DNA from: Mesostigma viride
Lineage: Eukaryota; Streptophyta; Mesostigmatophyceae; Mesostigmatales; Mesostigmataceae
Direction: 5' to 3'
NCBI GenBank assembly: GCA_009746045.1
Contig: RPFO01000026.1
Coordinates: forward strand, 1,853,382-1,917,381
DNA: 64,000 nucleotides
Of the stretch, positions 32,209-43,264 are shown piece after piece. The notes under the pieces are model-generated. The model did no database searches, was not told the origin of the DNA, and saw nothing but the letters and a program-made list of their open reading frames with translations. Position 1 is the stretch's first letter, and each line of letters starts with the position of its first letter. Position numbers and translations under genes: made by a program.

Positions 32209-33785
32209 ATGGGAAGCGTAGTGAAGGCCGGTTCACGCCGAGAGAAACGCAGCGCTGCCGATCCAAGAGTGCAGCCGTGCACGAAGCTCGCAAAGCTGCC
32301 TGCAGCAGCACCACCACCGCCGGCAGCGCCGACAATCCTGCCCCCGACAGCACTCCCTTCAACAACCGCCACAGCATCGGTGCCATCATCCATGTTGCCT
32401 GCGCAAAGAGCAGATGAAGACATGGCCTCGGTAGAGGCGGCGCTGGCCGCGCTCCTTGCCAAGAAGGAGGCAATGATTGCAGCCAGAAAGGCGGCCGATG
32501 TCTCCCATGCAACCCCTGAAGTAAGTCTCAGGAGTGGGTGGGGTTGTAAACCTGGACATGGTTATGAGTGGTGTGATTTGGGGGGTTGCAAACAGGGGTA
32601 GTTCATGAGTGGGCAGAGTGGGGGCTGTGGGAAATTGGGGTTATTTATGAGTGGAGGGGCTGTAAACTGGGTTGTTTTTTAGTGGGCTGAGCGGGGGCTG
32701 TTGGGGGGTTGTCAGCCGCGTTATTTATGTGGGCTGGGCGGGGGCTGTCGGAAACTGGGATTATTTATGAGTGGGCAGTGTGTGAAACTGTTTTTTTTTT
32801 TTTTTAACAACTGGTTGAGGAGGTTGTAAACACTTGGGATTATTTAGGGGGGGGGGGGGGGACTGTAAACTCGGTGGCATTTGAGGTGGCTGAGTGGCGC
32901 ACTCGTTTTTCATAGCCCCCGGGGGCTGTGGAGAACTGGGGTTAATATGAGGGGGGAGGTTGTAAACTGCATGGGTGGTTTATGAGTGGGCTGAGTGGGG
33001 GGCTGTAGGAACCTGGGGTTATTTATGAGAGGGGGGGTCTAAACTGGTGTGGTTTATGTCAGAGTGGGCTGAGTGGGGCTGTGGGAAACTGGGATAATGT
33101 GTGGGTGGGTGGGTTGTATTTAACTGGATTGTTTATGAGTGGGCTGAGCAGGGGCTGTCATAAACTGGGATTATTTATGAGTAGGCAGTGTGTGAAAAGT
33201 GGGATTTTTTTGTTTTTGATTACTGATTGAGGGGGTTGAAAACCATTGGGATTATTTATGAGGGGGGGCGGGTTGGAAACTGGGTGGTTTATGGGTGGCT
33301 GAGTGGTGACTGTGGGAAACTGGGGTTATTTATGAGAGGGGGGTCTAAACTGGGGTGGTTTATGTCAGAGTGGGCTGAGTGGGGGCTGTGGGAAACTGGG
33401 ATAGTGTATGAGTGGGGGGGTCTAAACTGGGTTGTTCGTGAGTGGGCTGAGCGGGGGCTGTCAGAACCTGGGATTATTTATGAGTGGGCAGTGTGTGAAA
33501 CTGGGATTCTTTTTTTTTATTTTTTTTTTAAATGAGTGATTGCAATTTTACAACCCCCTCATGAGGGGGTTGTAAACACTGGGATTATGAGTTTGCGGGC
33601 GGGGGAGGCCGCCTTGCTGTTCTTGAAACCCATTCAAGGATGTTCTAGGCAACACGTTGATTTTGATGTGCAACATTTCTATTGATCGAGGCTGTGAAAG
33701 GCTATGACACATCTTGAGTGTTTAAACTTGCCTTTTTTTCTGCTCACAGGTAGACAAGGTGCCGGCCTCCTCGTCGTCCACTTGA
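32209..33785 (+). CDS. Two-exon small protein inside CACTA, ~115 residues
   Basis: Exon 1 (32209-32520) encodes a basic N-terminus (KAGSRREKRS), a Pro/Ala-rich middle, and a helical segment ASVEAALAALLAKKEAMIAARKAADV. It ends at GAA/GTAAGT, a consensus donor in phase 0. A pyrimidine-rich acceptor TTTTTTTCTGCTCACAG ends at 33749. Exon 2 (33750-33785) adds VDKVPASSSST and a stop in the same phase. The intron is filled by a G-rich minisatellite. No known domain is seen; the protein is small, basic and possibly coiled-coil forming. Upstream exons may exist. Confidence 0.45.
32540..33600 (+). repeat. G-rich minisatellite within intron
   Basis: Irregular tandem copies of GGGATTATTTATGAGTGGG and TGTAAACTGGG...GGGCTGAGTGGGGGCTG words, with long T tracts near 32790 and 33510. 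The plus (transcribed) strand is G/T-rich, with many runs of four or more G. Confidence 0.85.
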
Positions 33786-34129
33786 CATCGTCATCTAGGC
33801 ACTACGGCTGCGCATGTTTGTTTTTGTTTTCTTGATCTATACCGAGCGCTTTCTTGTTCATGAATTGGTTACTAGGGTGCGGTGGCAGATGAGACAATTG
33901 ACACCAACCATCCGTTCATGTTTCTTGCGCATGTGCGTTTTTTAATGCATTCCAGGAACATTCCGAGATTTCTGTCACGCAACGACAAGCGATAAGCCGG
34001 CGTTTGCAAATTGTCACTGATCGATAATCACTGTTGAAGAATGAAGAATCAAGACTGAATGAAGATCTGTTACATTTATCTTTATATTTGTAATAAAGAA
34101 ATCGCGAGGCGTGCTTTTCATCCGTTTTG

Positions 34130-34660
34130 CTTTGGAATGTGTTCTGATATATCTGTGTGACATGTCACGATATATCTGTGTGATATGTCATGATCGCCCG
34201 TGGTTTTATGTCACTGTTTTCTCCCTAGATTTATCAGTGACAATGTCACGGATTTCGTCACCCTTTTTTCCTGATATATCAGTGACAATGTCACGGATTT
34301 TGTCACCCTTTTTTCCTGATATATCAGTGATAATGTCACGGATTTGTCACCCTTTTTTTCGTGATATATCAGTGATAATGTCACGGATTTGTCACCCTTT
34401 TTTTCGTGATATATCAGTGATAATGTCACGGATTTTGTCAGTGCGTTTTGTCAAGTCGTGACATTGATATTTTGTGATAATTTCCTTGTTTTTGTCACAA
34501 AGATAATCACAGAATATGCTGGTTTTATCACATGATTTGTCACGAAATGTCACAGAATATCACAGTTTTGTCACAAAAAATCACAAAGTGTCACATTTTG
34601 TCACATCCACATCACAAAATGTCACGTGATATGTCACAAAATATCACAAAATGTCACACC
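34130..34660. repeat. CACTA right subterminal repeats
   Basis: Includes about five tandem 45 bp units (34228-34440: GATATATCAGTGA...GTCACGGATTTTGTCACCC) and then many ATGTCACAAAATATCAC words leading to the right terminus. The words are complementary to those at the left end. Confidence 0.85.
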
Positions 34661-34808
34661 CCCCTTCCTAGTGTGATCCTGAGGCATTGCCAACTGACAC
34701 CTACAGTCCAACCGCAAAAGTTCTCCTTTCCGGGGAGTGATGCAAGCCATTCGGATTTTGTACTAGATAAATCATTCGAGATCTGTGTGTGTAGGAGTAC
34801 TACACACG

Positions 34809-36157
34809 TGTCCGTGGACACAAACTTCAGGCGCAAGTGCTTGCACCCTGCAGGCTTTTTGTCAATGGGGGCCTGACAGGTGGAGTGTGAGAGGGACTAA
34901 GTGGATCTGGCACAACCCATGTTGGCCCTTGTTGAAGGCCTCCACCCACAGTAAGGACTGAACCTATGTGGGTGCGACAGTCTTGCTCTATCTGTTCATC
35001 ATAAGAGAGGGGAGACATTTTTGCGACATCGATCATGTTTGCCCAACCCAAATGAGGAAGGATGAAGCTTTTAACTATGTATCAAATCTGCCACACAACA
35101 GGGTTCTTGTCCTGGGGCATACTTAGGGGTAGCGAATTTCACAGAAGCAACGTCATGGTGTGAAGAAGGGTGTGAAGGGGAATGTTGAAATGAGTCAGAG
35201 CAACCCCACCCAGTTACGTTAAATAGTGCCGGAACCTTTTGCCCACTGAGGCAAATCGGTCCGTCACACTATTTTGCCCGGAATAACCACTTCCGGGCAC
35301 CCAAGTTAATTCGGCCGAATTAACTTGGGTGCCCGGAAGTGGTTATTCCGGGCAAAATAGTGTTCCGGCCCGATTTGCCTCAGTGGGCAAAAGGTTCCGG
35401 CACTATTTAACGTAACTCACCCAGCTAGGTCCTGGATGGCTATAGGCTGTCACTGGAAATAATGACACCAGGGTATGAAAGAAAAGGGTCACCCAACAAA
35501 GCATTACCTTTATAATAACCTTCCAGTACCTGAAAGGGAGTTGGGATACCAAGTATAGTAAGCATTATTATGTACCTGACCTTGTATACCTTTAGAGAGG
35601 ACTGCCCTGAGAAATTATCTGCCATGATGGGGAAGGTTCCAAGGGCAAGTGCATGGGCACTGCCAGGCCGGGCACTGATGATGCTCACCTGGGCTTGCAT
35701 GTGTGTCCACAGCAACCATGAATGGGCTATTGTCATTCTGCCCAACCTTACCCACCTTATAGCTGATCCTGCAGCAGTTTGAGCTTTGGCTCTATGTGCT
35801 GATTGTAAAATGCGGACAGCTTCTGCTAGACTAGCGCTGCGTTTGGATGGAGGGGCTGAGCTAGTTCCACAAGTGAAGGGGTGATAGATTGCTGACCACC
35901 TTCTTTGCCAAACAAAATGACCCTCTGCTGCAGGGGGCAAAACCTGCAGTGGCTGCCTGCAATCATCAAGGGTGACCTGCATGGGTGTCACAGGGGTTGT
36001 GGCTATCACACTCACCAGTGGGTGTTCCAAACAACCACTCGAGCTGGGCAACGCTGGGATGCCAGGCAATTGTATACAGGGCTGTCGGCCAACAGCTCTT
36101 CCTCCTCTGCCACGTCTGATGACACAGTTGGAAAATACAATTTCATCCTGTGAGGTG
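34809..36157 (-). pseudogene. Retrotransposon polyprotein remnant (integrase end, protease, RT start)
   Basis: Read on the minus strand from 36157, it aligns piecewise with the polyprotein at 51360-52430. RMKLYFP...EEEELLADS matches the end of the integrase region. QAQVSIISAR...NFSGQSSL...ILGIPTPFQVLEG...ALLGDPFLSYPGV is the protease. The linker matching DHFKIPLSN follows, then QGPTWVVPDP...TPPVRP before the RT. Frameshifts and stops are frequent. A 206 bp palindrome splits it at 35212-35417, and the nested insertion cuts it at 34808. It shows that the integrase-then-protease order is shared by at least two copies of the family. Confidence 0.75.
35212..35417. mobile_element. Solo 206 bp palindromic element
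   Basis: Same length, ends and central AATTCGGCCGAATT as the three units at 26253-27126. It is flanked by CACCC on both sides (35207-35211 and 35418-35422); the duplication could be read as CACCCAG if two end bases are reassigned. Its two arms differ: the left arm carries the CCCACTGAGG...GGTCCGTCAC variant, the right arm carries GTTCCGGCCCG. Non-coding. Confidence 0.88.
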
Positions 36158-37692
36158 AGCTAGCACCTTGTTAAAAAACCATGAAAAACTGCATTTTTTG
36201 GGTATTTATGCTAGCATTTGTCACCAATTTGTCATCCAACCAGCCTGAAACTTTGTGGGCATGCTGCATGGGATGTGTTTAGAACATGTGCAAAGTTCCA
36301 GGCCCAACTGAGTTCATTTGATGTCATTATATATGCATACATGCCAGAAAGTGCTGAAAATACGGTATTTTTTGCTAGCAAATGTCACCATGTTACCATG
36401 GTGCCGACTCCCAAAAACTTTTTTGACCACATGGCATCATAAGATATCTGATTAGGTACCTTGGTGCCAAATTTGAGGCCAAACTGACTATTAGCCTATC
36501 TTGAAATAATTACCAGGGAACCAAAACGCGTTTTTGGATTGATGTGGGCGGAGAAAGTGCATGGCGGAGAAGGTGGCGGAGAAGGTGGCGGTGGCGGTGG
36601 CGGTGGCGGTGGCGGTGGCGGTGGCGGTGGCGGTGGCGGTGGCGGTGGGGGTGGGGGTGGCAGGAAAGCAGAGAAAGATGATACGTGAGAGTACGTAATA
36701 CGCAAGAGTACGCGTATCCGTAGGCATACGTTTAAGATCCGTACGGCAAAGCTGCGTATGATGTATAGTCTGCGTACGAAACGTATCATATGCCACACTA
36801 TTTCCCTTTGCGGGGAAGGTGGCGGGGGAGGGGGAGGGATGCTTTCCCCGCGCTGTGAGGAAGGATGCTTGCGTTGCCGCACCGCTTTACGCCGAGCGAG
36901 AAGGCGGCGAACAATACCGCGATGCCTGAGTCGCCGAACTGACTGCCGTTTTGGAGCGATGCATTGTGCCTTGTGCCAAATGCAGACATGGACATAAGGA
37001 TCTCGAGCACCTCGGCATATCCCTGCTCAGCAACGCGCAAAAGGAAAAAGGGCAGCGAAGAAAGAAGTTATGAACTACCTCGATCGCACCTCAAAATGGC
37101 CAAGCAAGTCTAGGCATAGCTGCATGGGGCTGCCAATATATCTCCAAAAATAAACCCTAACTTAAGAATAGCTTCCGCTAGATCCCAATAGGCTAGGCCC
37201 ACCGCGTGCCGCACGTGGCGCCAAGAAGTATCTGAAACAAATCATCATTGTGTATTCCGCTGGAAACTGAAAGAGGAGCATTCAGTGCATTAGTCGTTTT
37301 AGGGTAGCATGGATTCCTTACCTCAGACCAACATGTAGTGCCCATAACGCCAAGGTGATCCACCATGTGGATGCATGAAGATCTGCACCACATTGCCGCG
37401 TGACAAGGTATGAACATACCAACAAAGTTGCAGAGCAAGCCGTTCTCAGGAGGGCTATTACCCAACCATAAAGCCCCATGGCATAACGCTTCCATCTCGT
37501 GCAAAAGGACAACTATGACCTAGAAATTCAGAAAATATATTCTTAGTCTTTCCCTCTACTCCTTGCTTACCTGGGTTGATAGGCGCGACAACTGAAAACT
37601 TCGCAGGGACCCGCGCGCGCTCTTGCACCGCCACATGCCCTACATGGATAACCACCAACCAAACATTAAAAAAGGGTATAACTATAGAAGGA
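36158..37692. other. No gene; contains a GGTGGC microsatellite
   Basis: 36565-36660 is a GGTGGC/GGTGGG hexanucleotide run that produces spurious Pro/Ala-Thr frames. 36680-36790 has many TACG words similar to hAT subterminal motifs, but no matching end was found. The rest is unassigned. Confidence 0.55.
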
Positions 37693-37696
37693 TTAA

Positions 37697-39602
37697 GGGG
37701 ACATGACACCCCAAAAGGGCACTTTTCTGGAAACCATACCTAGGCATGTGATAAAAATCCAGTTATGATGGGGGACCATAAATATGATAAAATTTTTTTT
37801 TTTCCAACCACTTGGGGGGGTACTACCCCCCACCATGTGACAGTTATGTGCTAAAAATAGAAAAAGACGCTATTTTTGGCCGATTTTCCCTAGAACAATG
37901 GGCAAACCCAATGTGGCCAAATCATATATTCCCATCTAATTGCAACCCTTGCCATTAATTCCAGCTAGTTTGCAGGTCAGAATAAGCATGTTTAGACACA
38001 TTGAAATAATTTAGCCCAAAACACGTATTTTTTGGTGCCTAAAAAAATATATCAAATCATAGACACATGCGATGGGGTCAAATCTTATATTCAAAATTGG
38101 CCCAGGGTTGCAATCACACAGCCCCAAAGTTTCAGCTCATTCTGACCACGTTTACCCACATTGAAATATGGTCATGTGCAAAAAAAATTTGATCGCTTTT
38201 TGTGGTTTGGAGCTCAAACACCACCACAAAGACACCCTTGCCCACCACAAACTGGGCCAAAACAAGTGCAATTAATTAAGTTAATGTATCACGAAGCTTG
38301 CCACCAAATTACAGGTCATTCTGACCTAGTTTGCCCATATTACATCTTGTTATACTAGCTGCCAGCCTGCATGCAGTGCTTGGTGCACCATGACATGAGG
38401 CAATACCATGAGCACATTCCTAAGCTTGCCCCCTGCAAATGGGGCAGAACCACGAAAAACAAATGCTAGATGCTTGAAGAAAACAACCACCAACTCTTTA
38501 ACCATTATGAGCAGGTATGACCGCTTGCGGGAATCACTCATAGCCAACACCATGTCATGACGCTTATGGATAAATGGTGCATCCTTCATAGCCATAACGA
38601 CCTGATCCCTGTCATCTAGGAAGTACAAGCCATGTTTAATGGAGGCTAAACAGGTGGGGATGTGATAAGTAACTCACATATTCTCACCTTCCATACAACA
38701 ACCTTGTTTTAATTCCAGCAGGCTGAAGAGCCATGACAGGCGTTTATGAGCTCGCCAGCTCCTTGCAACGGTGATGCCGCTCCCAGGCAGCTAGGGTCCT
38801 TGACTACGCAATATAGAATGTCTACCGTTTGAAAACCTCCATACAGGAAGCGTAGCAAAGCCAGATAACTGCCCGATCAATTCTGGGTAACTTTAGGAAG
38901 CATGGCATACGCAGCGTAAGGAAAACCATTGAAAGCTGCGGAAAATCTAATAGCACAACTGCAACAAGTGGAGAACAAAATAGCAACAAGAACCCAGAAA
39001 CGGCGCCAAAAGTTTCATGCCAGGTTCACTAAGAGCGCAAACAGACTGGGCGGTGACATGCGGCAAATCAACGTACCACGGCCGGCATTATTTCCTACCC
39101 AGGCGCGCAAGAAAAGCCAGCCAGCCATGGATGGATTAACCGCGGATCGCGCAGGCCTGAACGAAATCATTTCAGAAATGACAGGAAATGGCCGCAGATC
39201 GAAGACGCTTAGGTTATTTTCATGGTGTCCGTTACTAAACGGCTCTTACTGCATCAATACAACCCACGAATATCGAGTTCTACCGTCGCAGGCACGCATG
39301 CTAGATTATTCATCGCGGCCAAACTGTTGGATGAGACCCCCGTGCAAATCTGTTCCAACAAAGGCAGCGAATTTGCAAATAGTGCAGATCTGGCTATGAA
39401 ACATCATAATAGAACATCACTTTTAACCATCGGCTTAATTTTTCGGCCTGTCGCCCGCCGAATTAGCCATATTTTAACGGAACGCACGTCGCCATGGCCA
39501 CCTCCGCACGGTGCACGCACTGTGCACCACAATTTCACGGTCCGTCGGTACCGTCCCGATCGACTTTTTTGGCGCCAAAAAAGTCCCGGGTGTCATGTCC
39601 CC
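37697..39602. mobile_element. TTAA-type (piggyBac-like) non-autonomous element 1, 1906 bp
   Basis: 15 bp inverted repeats GGGGACATGACACCC at 37697 and, complemented, ending at 39602, flanked by TTAA (37693-37696 and 39603-39606). A perfect 22 bp palindrome lies just inside the right end (39563-39584, ACTTTTTTGGC and its complement). No transposase is seen; a 156-codon frame at 38929-39399 is unrecognised. The TTAA duplication is typical of piggyBac; the superfamily is inferred from this alone. Confidence 0.82.
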
Positions 39603-39606
39603 TTAA

Positions 39607-40618
39607 GGAAAGAGGAAATGCATTTAATTCATATAGTTAATATCGCCATGAAATTGTATGTTGAAGTAATAATGGGCCGAAATATGCACATCGGGAACAC
39701 GTCCCATTAATGCACATGCGAAGCTAATGTCAGGACAACGCATCATTAACAAGGGGGGGGGTCCGCATGCGCAAGACGAAGCAAGTACAGTTAATATGAT
39801 GTGCCATTTGGACAGAAACTGGAATAAGGGCTTAACGCCTTACCTAAGGCACAGACCCACACGATATGCCGCTGACCGCTAGAAAAATTGCGAGGATGGC
39901 CACCAGCACACCCTGTCTGGTGCTGGTCAAGCAGCAAAGGCAGGGCCGGGCCATGAAAGCTGGAGGTCACGAGCACTTTGTTGCAGTGGATGTAAACGAC
40001 CCCCCTGTTTGGAGCACAAAAGGCGAGAAGCAAATTAAAAACGGAAAGCGCCAGTCATACACCGCGCAGCTCGCGAGAATTCCAGGAACCAATTTTTGTG
40101 TGATATTCGCATTTAGATGTCGTGCATAACCATTCCTTTATTATCGCACACACCGGTAAACAGTACAAGGATTTGCGTCAACCCGGCTAAATGCCGAGGG
40201 TGCCACGGACGTGTATGCCAGCGAGCTCGAGTCTGGCGAGCAATCACTCAAACATGTCCACATTCCCTAAGCCGAGCATCACCCTAACATGTCCGCCATT
40301 GCTACGTTTTATCTCCTTGTGGTGGACCGGTCACTGGTGACACTTAGCTTCCCTGTTCAATTGCGCGCCAAAGGCGTGGTCATGTCGTGGTCGGCGCAGC
40401 GCAGGCTCACAGTCAGTTTGGCGTTTGGGTGCTGAAAGTGCAAGTGCGGTGGTGTCCCGGAACCCCGCACTCACCCCCGCACTAGAACTTGTGTCATCAG
40501 GGCCAAATTATGCGCTTCCCCCTACAGGGCCCGCACAAACTCATGCCGAATGTGAGGCATGAGAAAAACTCGCAGTCGAAAATCGGCACGAGGACGGTTT
40601 AGGGGTTGCGTTCCCGCG
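39607..40618. other. Between two TTAA elements, no feature recognised
   Basis: Ordinary-looking sequence with a poly-G run near 39751. No gene, repeat or RNA could be supported. Confidence 0.4.
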
Positions 40619-40622
40619 TTAA

Positions 40623-42311
40623 CCCCTAAATGGTCTGAGATCCTGCCGATAAATCGGCTGGATCTTCACAATTTTGCAAACCAGATGCCATCCAACCTAC
40701 CCATATCCAATGGCTGTCCTTGGGGGCCAAGCATGTCCATGAGTTGCCCTTCGGGTTGGTATATCACAACTTCACATATATGCAGGGTAGGCCATATATA
40801 ACTGCCGTCAAAGTCAGGGGGGTCAAGACGCGCGTTTTCATTTTTGGTAGAATGTGCATTTTGAATTATGTTATAAGACCTAGGCACCTACCACTTCAGG
40901 GATGATAAACAATTAGTTGCTGAACAGTTTGAGCCATTGGGGTCATCATTTGGGTGGGTATACCAGCAGTTACACCCAGTACAGCCCATAGGGGTACCGT
41001 TGGTAAAAAGCAACCAAGGGGGTAAGGGTGGGCATACTACCTACTAATATGGCCCCCAACCATGCCAAACAATACATTTCCCTTCCACAATGATGGGGAA
41101 ACATAACTGCATCATCACACTGCCCTTACATGGCACCTATGTGCAGGTGCTACCTTGTCCATGCACGTAGGTAACGTGGTACGGATGCCCTACGCAAGGC
41201 ATGCATTCTAGGAGGCAGCCACCAACAAACTAGTGATGTTGAGCCTATTTCAGCCTGCCCTAGCAAGGATAAACTAGGCCTAAGCTGCTATAGCTTGCCA
41301 GGTGATGGCCAGCACACCTGGTGGCACATGCTGTCAATGGGAAGCTTTTACTCACCAGTTACGTGCTTGATGATGCCACAGAGACCAGCCAACTGCCTCA
41401 CACTCATGCAATATGTGTATGGGAAATGTATAACAAACATATATGGAGGTATTCAAACCCATACAGCCTCTAAAACTTATCACCATCACCCTGTGGCAGG
41501 TCAACTGACTGAGGGAAGCATCTAAGAAGGGTGTTTTAGAAAGGGGCCAGGCCAGGGTCAAGAAAGAGCATGAATAATGCAAAAAGAATGTGCTACACAA
41601 GCTAGAACGTATATATAAACGTAAAACATCGATAGGAAAACGATGCTTAAGCTTTACCAGGCATGGATGGCGTTACCTTGGCCCAGGCGGTGGCCGCAAA
41701 ATGGCGCATTTCGGCACACCAAAGTTGTGCAGCATGGTCGCTGGATTCGGCGAGTTCTGGCCACCCTTGCACGTTTACGACTAATATGTATCATAAAAAG
41801 TACAAAGAAACCGATATATCCTTTAAAATACGCCGGAAAGGTATTGCTGTCAACGTTTCTATCGTCCGGCCTGATCGCAGTTTCTTCCAGCAAGAACGCT
41901 GCCGACACCTATCAAATGGCATTCCCGCGAACCAAAAATTGGCCTGTATGATCTTTAGGACGTATAAAATCAATATCCTAAGTTTGGTCAGAAAATTCGA
42001 ACGAAAACGTAAATGTCATGCGTGGGCGCAAGCCGCCATGGCCAGGTCGTCGTTTTCCGGAATGCACGTTGTACGTGAAAAAGTACCCTGACCCCTTGTA
42101 CTTTGACCGGCCAGAACACCTCTATAACTTTGTCAGAAGTATGCAAACCCATATACCATGCTTTAGAGTATTTTATAAACTTTCGATCTTCTCAGCTAAC
42201 CTTTTCCTAATTCTCATTAGTTTTCGCGGCATTTGGTCGCCCGATAAGGGGCCGATGCATCGGCTGGAACTCGATTTTTGGCGGAAAATCGGCCGCAAGA
42301 CCATTTAGGGG
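40623..42311. mobile_element. TTAA-type non-autonomous element 2, 1689 bp
   Basis: 14 bp inverted repeats CCCCTAAATGGTCT (40623) and complement (to 42311), flanked by TTAA (40619-40622 and 42312-42315). Subterminal palindromes GCCGATAAATCGGC near 40645 and GCCGATGCATCGGC near 42251 lie just inside each end. No transposase-like frame. Its termini are unrelated to those of elements 1 and 3. Confidence 0.82.
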
Positions 42312-42315
42312 TTAA

Positions 42316-42962
42316 GTTGCGGCGCCGAAGTTTGGGGGGCGACCGCAACTTAACGCGGTAATGACTCGATTTGTAGGTGTCAGGCCATTTTTGGCCGCAC
42401 AAGAGGCCATTTTTTGCAAGTCCGGACCCGCTACGTGATTTTAGGCGGCAAAATACGCAAGCCCCACTGGCGCGCAAATTTCCCCGCCTGCTGGCGTAGG
42501 TGAAAAGAGCGAATGCAACCTTACAAACTCAGTTTTGCAGCCTGCGGGCTGCGGGACATAAGAATCCACGACCATGCATGCAGGGTCTATAATTGAGACA
42601 TCTTGCCGGAAATTACCACCATAATGCCGGCCGAATGCACGGCACCACAGAAGGGCAAAGACAAGGTCGTTGAGGCCACAGGCAGTCTCGCTGCCGGCAT
42701 GTGGCCTCCATAATAACAGCAGTTCTGTTATTGTTCTTTACATGCAGGCCATTGACAATAAATGAAGCTTCCCTCACGACTGTTCCCATGTTTTGTCACG
42801 GTCAAACGTGAAGCCGGCCGGGCTGGCAACTAAGTAACCCGCCAAAAAGAGAGCCGAAGTCCGGTCAGAGGGTTAAAACACACCCGCCGACGGATGTGTG
42901 GTATAAAATGCAGCCACTGCGTGGCTGCCCACGGCGTGTTTTGCAGCCCGCCTTCACTTTGT
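42316..42962. other. No feature recognised
   Basis: GC-richer unassigned sequence containing GTTGCGGC...GACCGCAAC inverted words just after the TTAA. No coding region supported. Confidence 0.4.
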
Positions 42963-43264
42963 CCAAAATACTATTAATTAATTAATTAATTATCAACATC
43001 ACTCCGTTGGGAGTAGATGTAGCACATAGCCGTGAGAAGGGGCATATGGCTTTTAATACATTCTAGGCTACTTCATGCAAGGGTGGGAATGTAAGCTTCC
43101 CCTGCTCTAGGTGCACCAGGGCACCCGCACCCTCATGGTCTATCACGCTATGCCCGGGTAAGGGGGGAGCATGCCTGTGAGGGGGAAGATCATCATGGCT
43201 ATACAAAAATTAGAGCGTGGCATCTCAGCAGAGAGCAGCTCTCTGCATGGGCACAGACTGTTAA

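Larger units (their letters stand above)
27141..34673. mobile_element. CACTA (En/Spm-type) transposon, 7533 bp
   Basis: The left end CACTAGGAAGGGG (27141) and right end CCCCTTCCTAGTG (to 34673) are inverted repeats that continue, after two variable bases, into TGTGACATTTTGTGATATTTT on the reading strand of each end. The flanking duplication is TG (27139-27140, 34674-34675). Removing the element and one TG gives a target sequence of the same length as the intact B-box repeat. Dense TGTGACA/TGTGATA subterminal repeats occupy both ends, as in other CACTA elements. No TNP2-like transposase was recognised, so this copy is probably non-autonomous. Confidence 0.9.
26109..34808 (-). repeat. B-box short interspersed repeat, copy C, split by two insertions
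   Basis: The minus-strand copy of the 286 bp repeat at 8301 is present in three pieces: 34674-34808, 27127-27140 and 26109-26252. The missing joins are occupied by the CACTA element and the composite palindrome. When both are removed along with one TSD copy each, the pieces align with copies A and B at about the same length. The B-box-like motif lies near 26203-26213 on the minus strand. Confidence 0.75.

Noticed and set aside
34111-34461. 116-codon ORF with repeated ISVTMSRI
   Set aside because: It is the translation of the 45 bp CACTA subterminal tandem repeat.
36491-36882. Poly-Pro and poly-Ala/Thr ORFs
   Set aside because: They come from the GGTGGC microsatellite.
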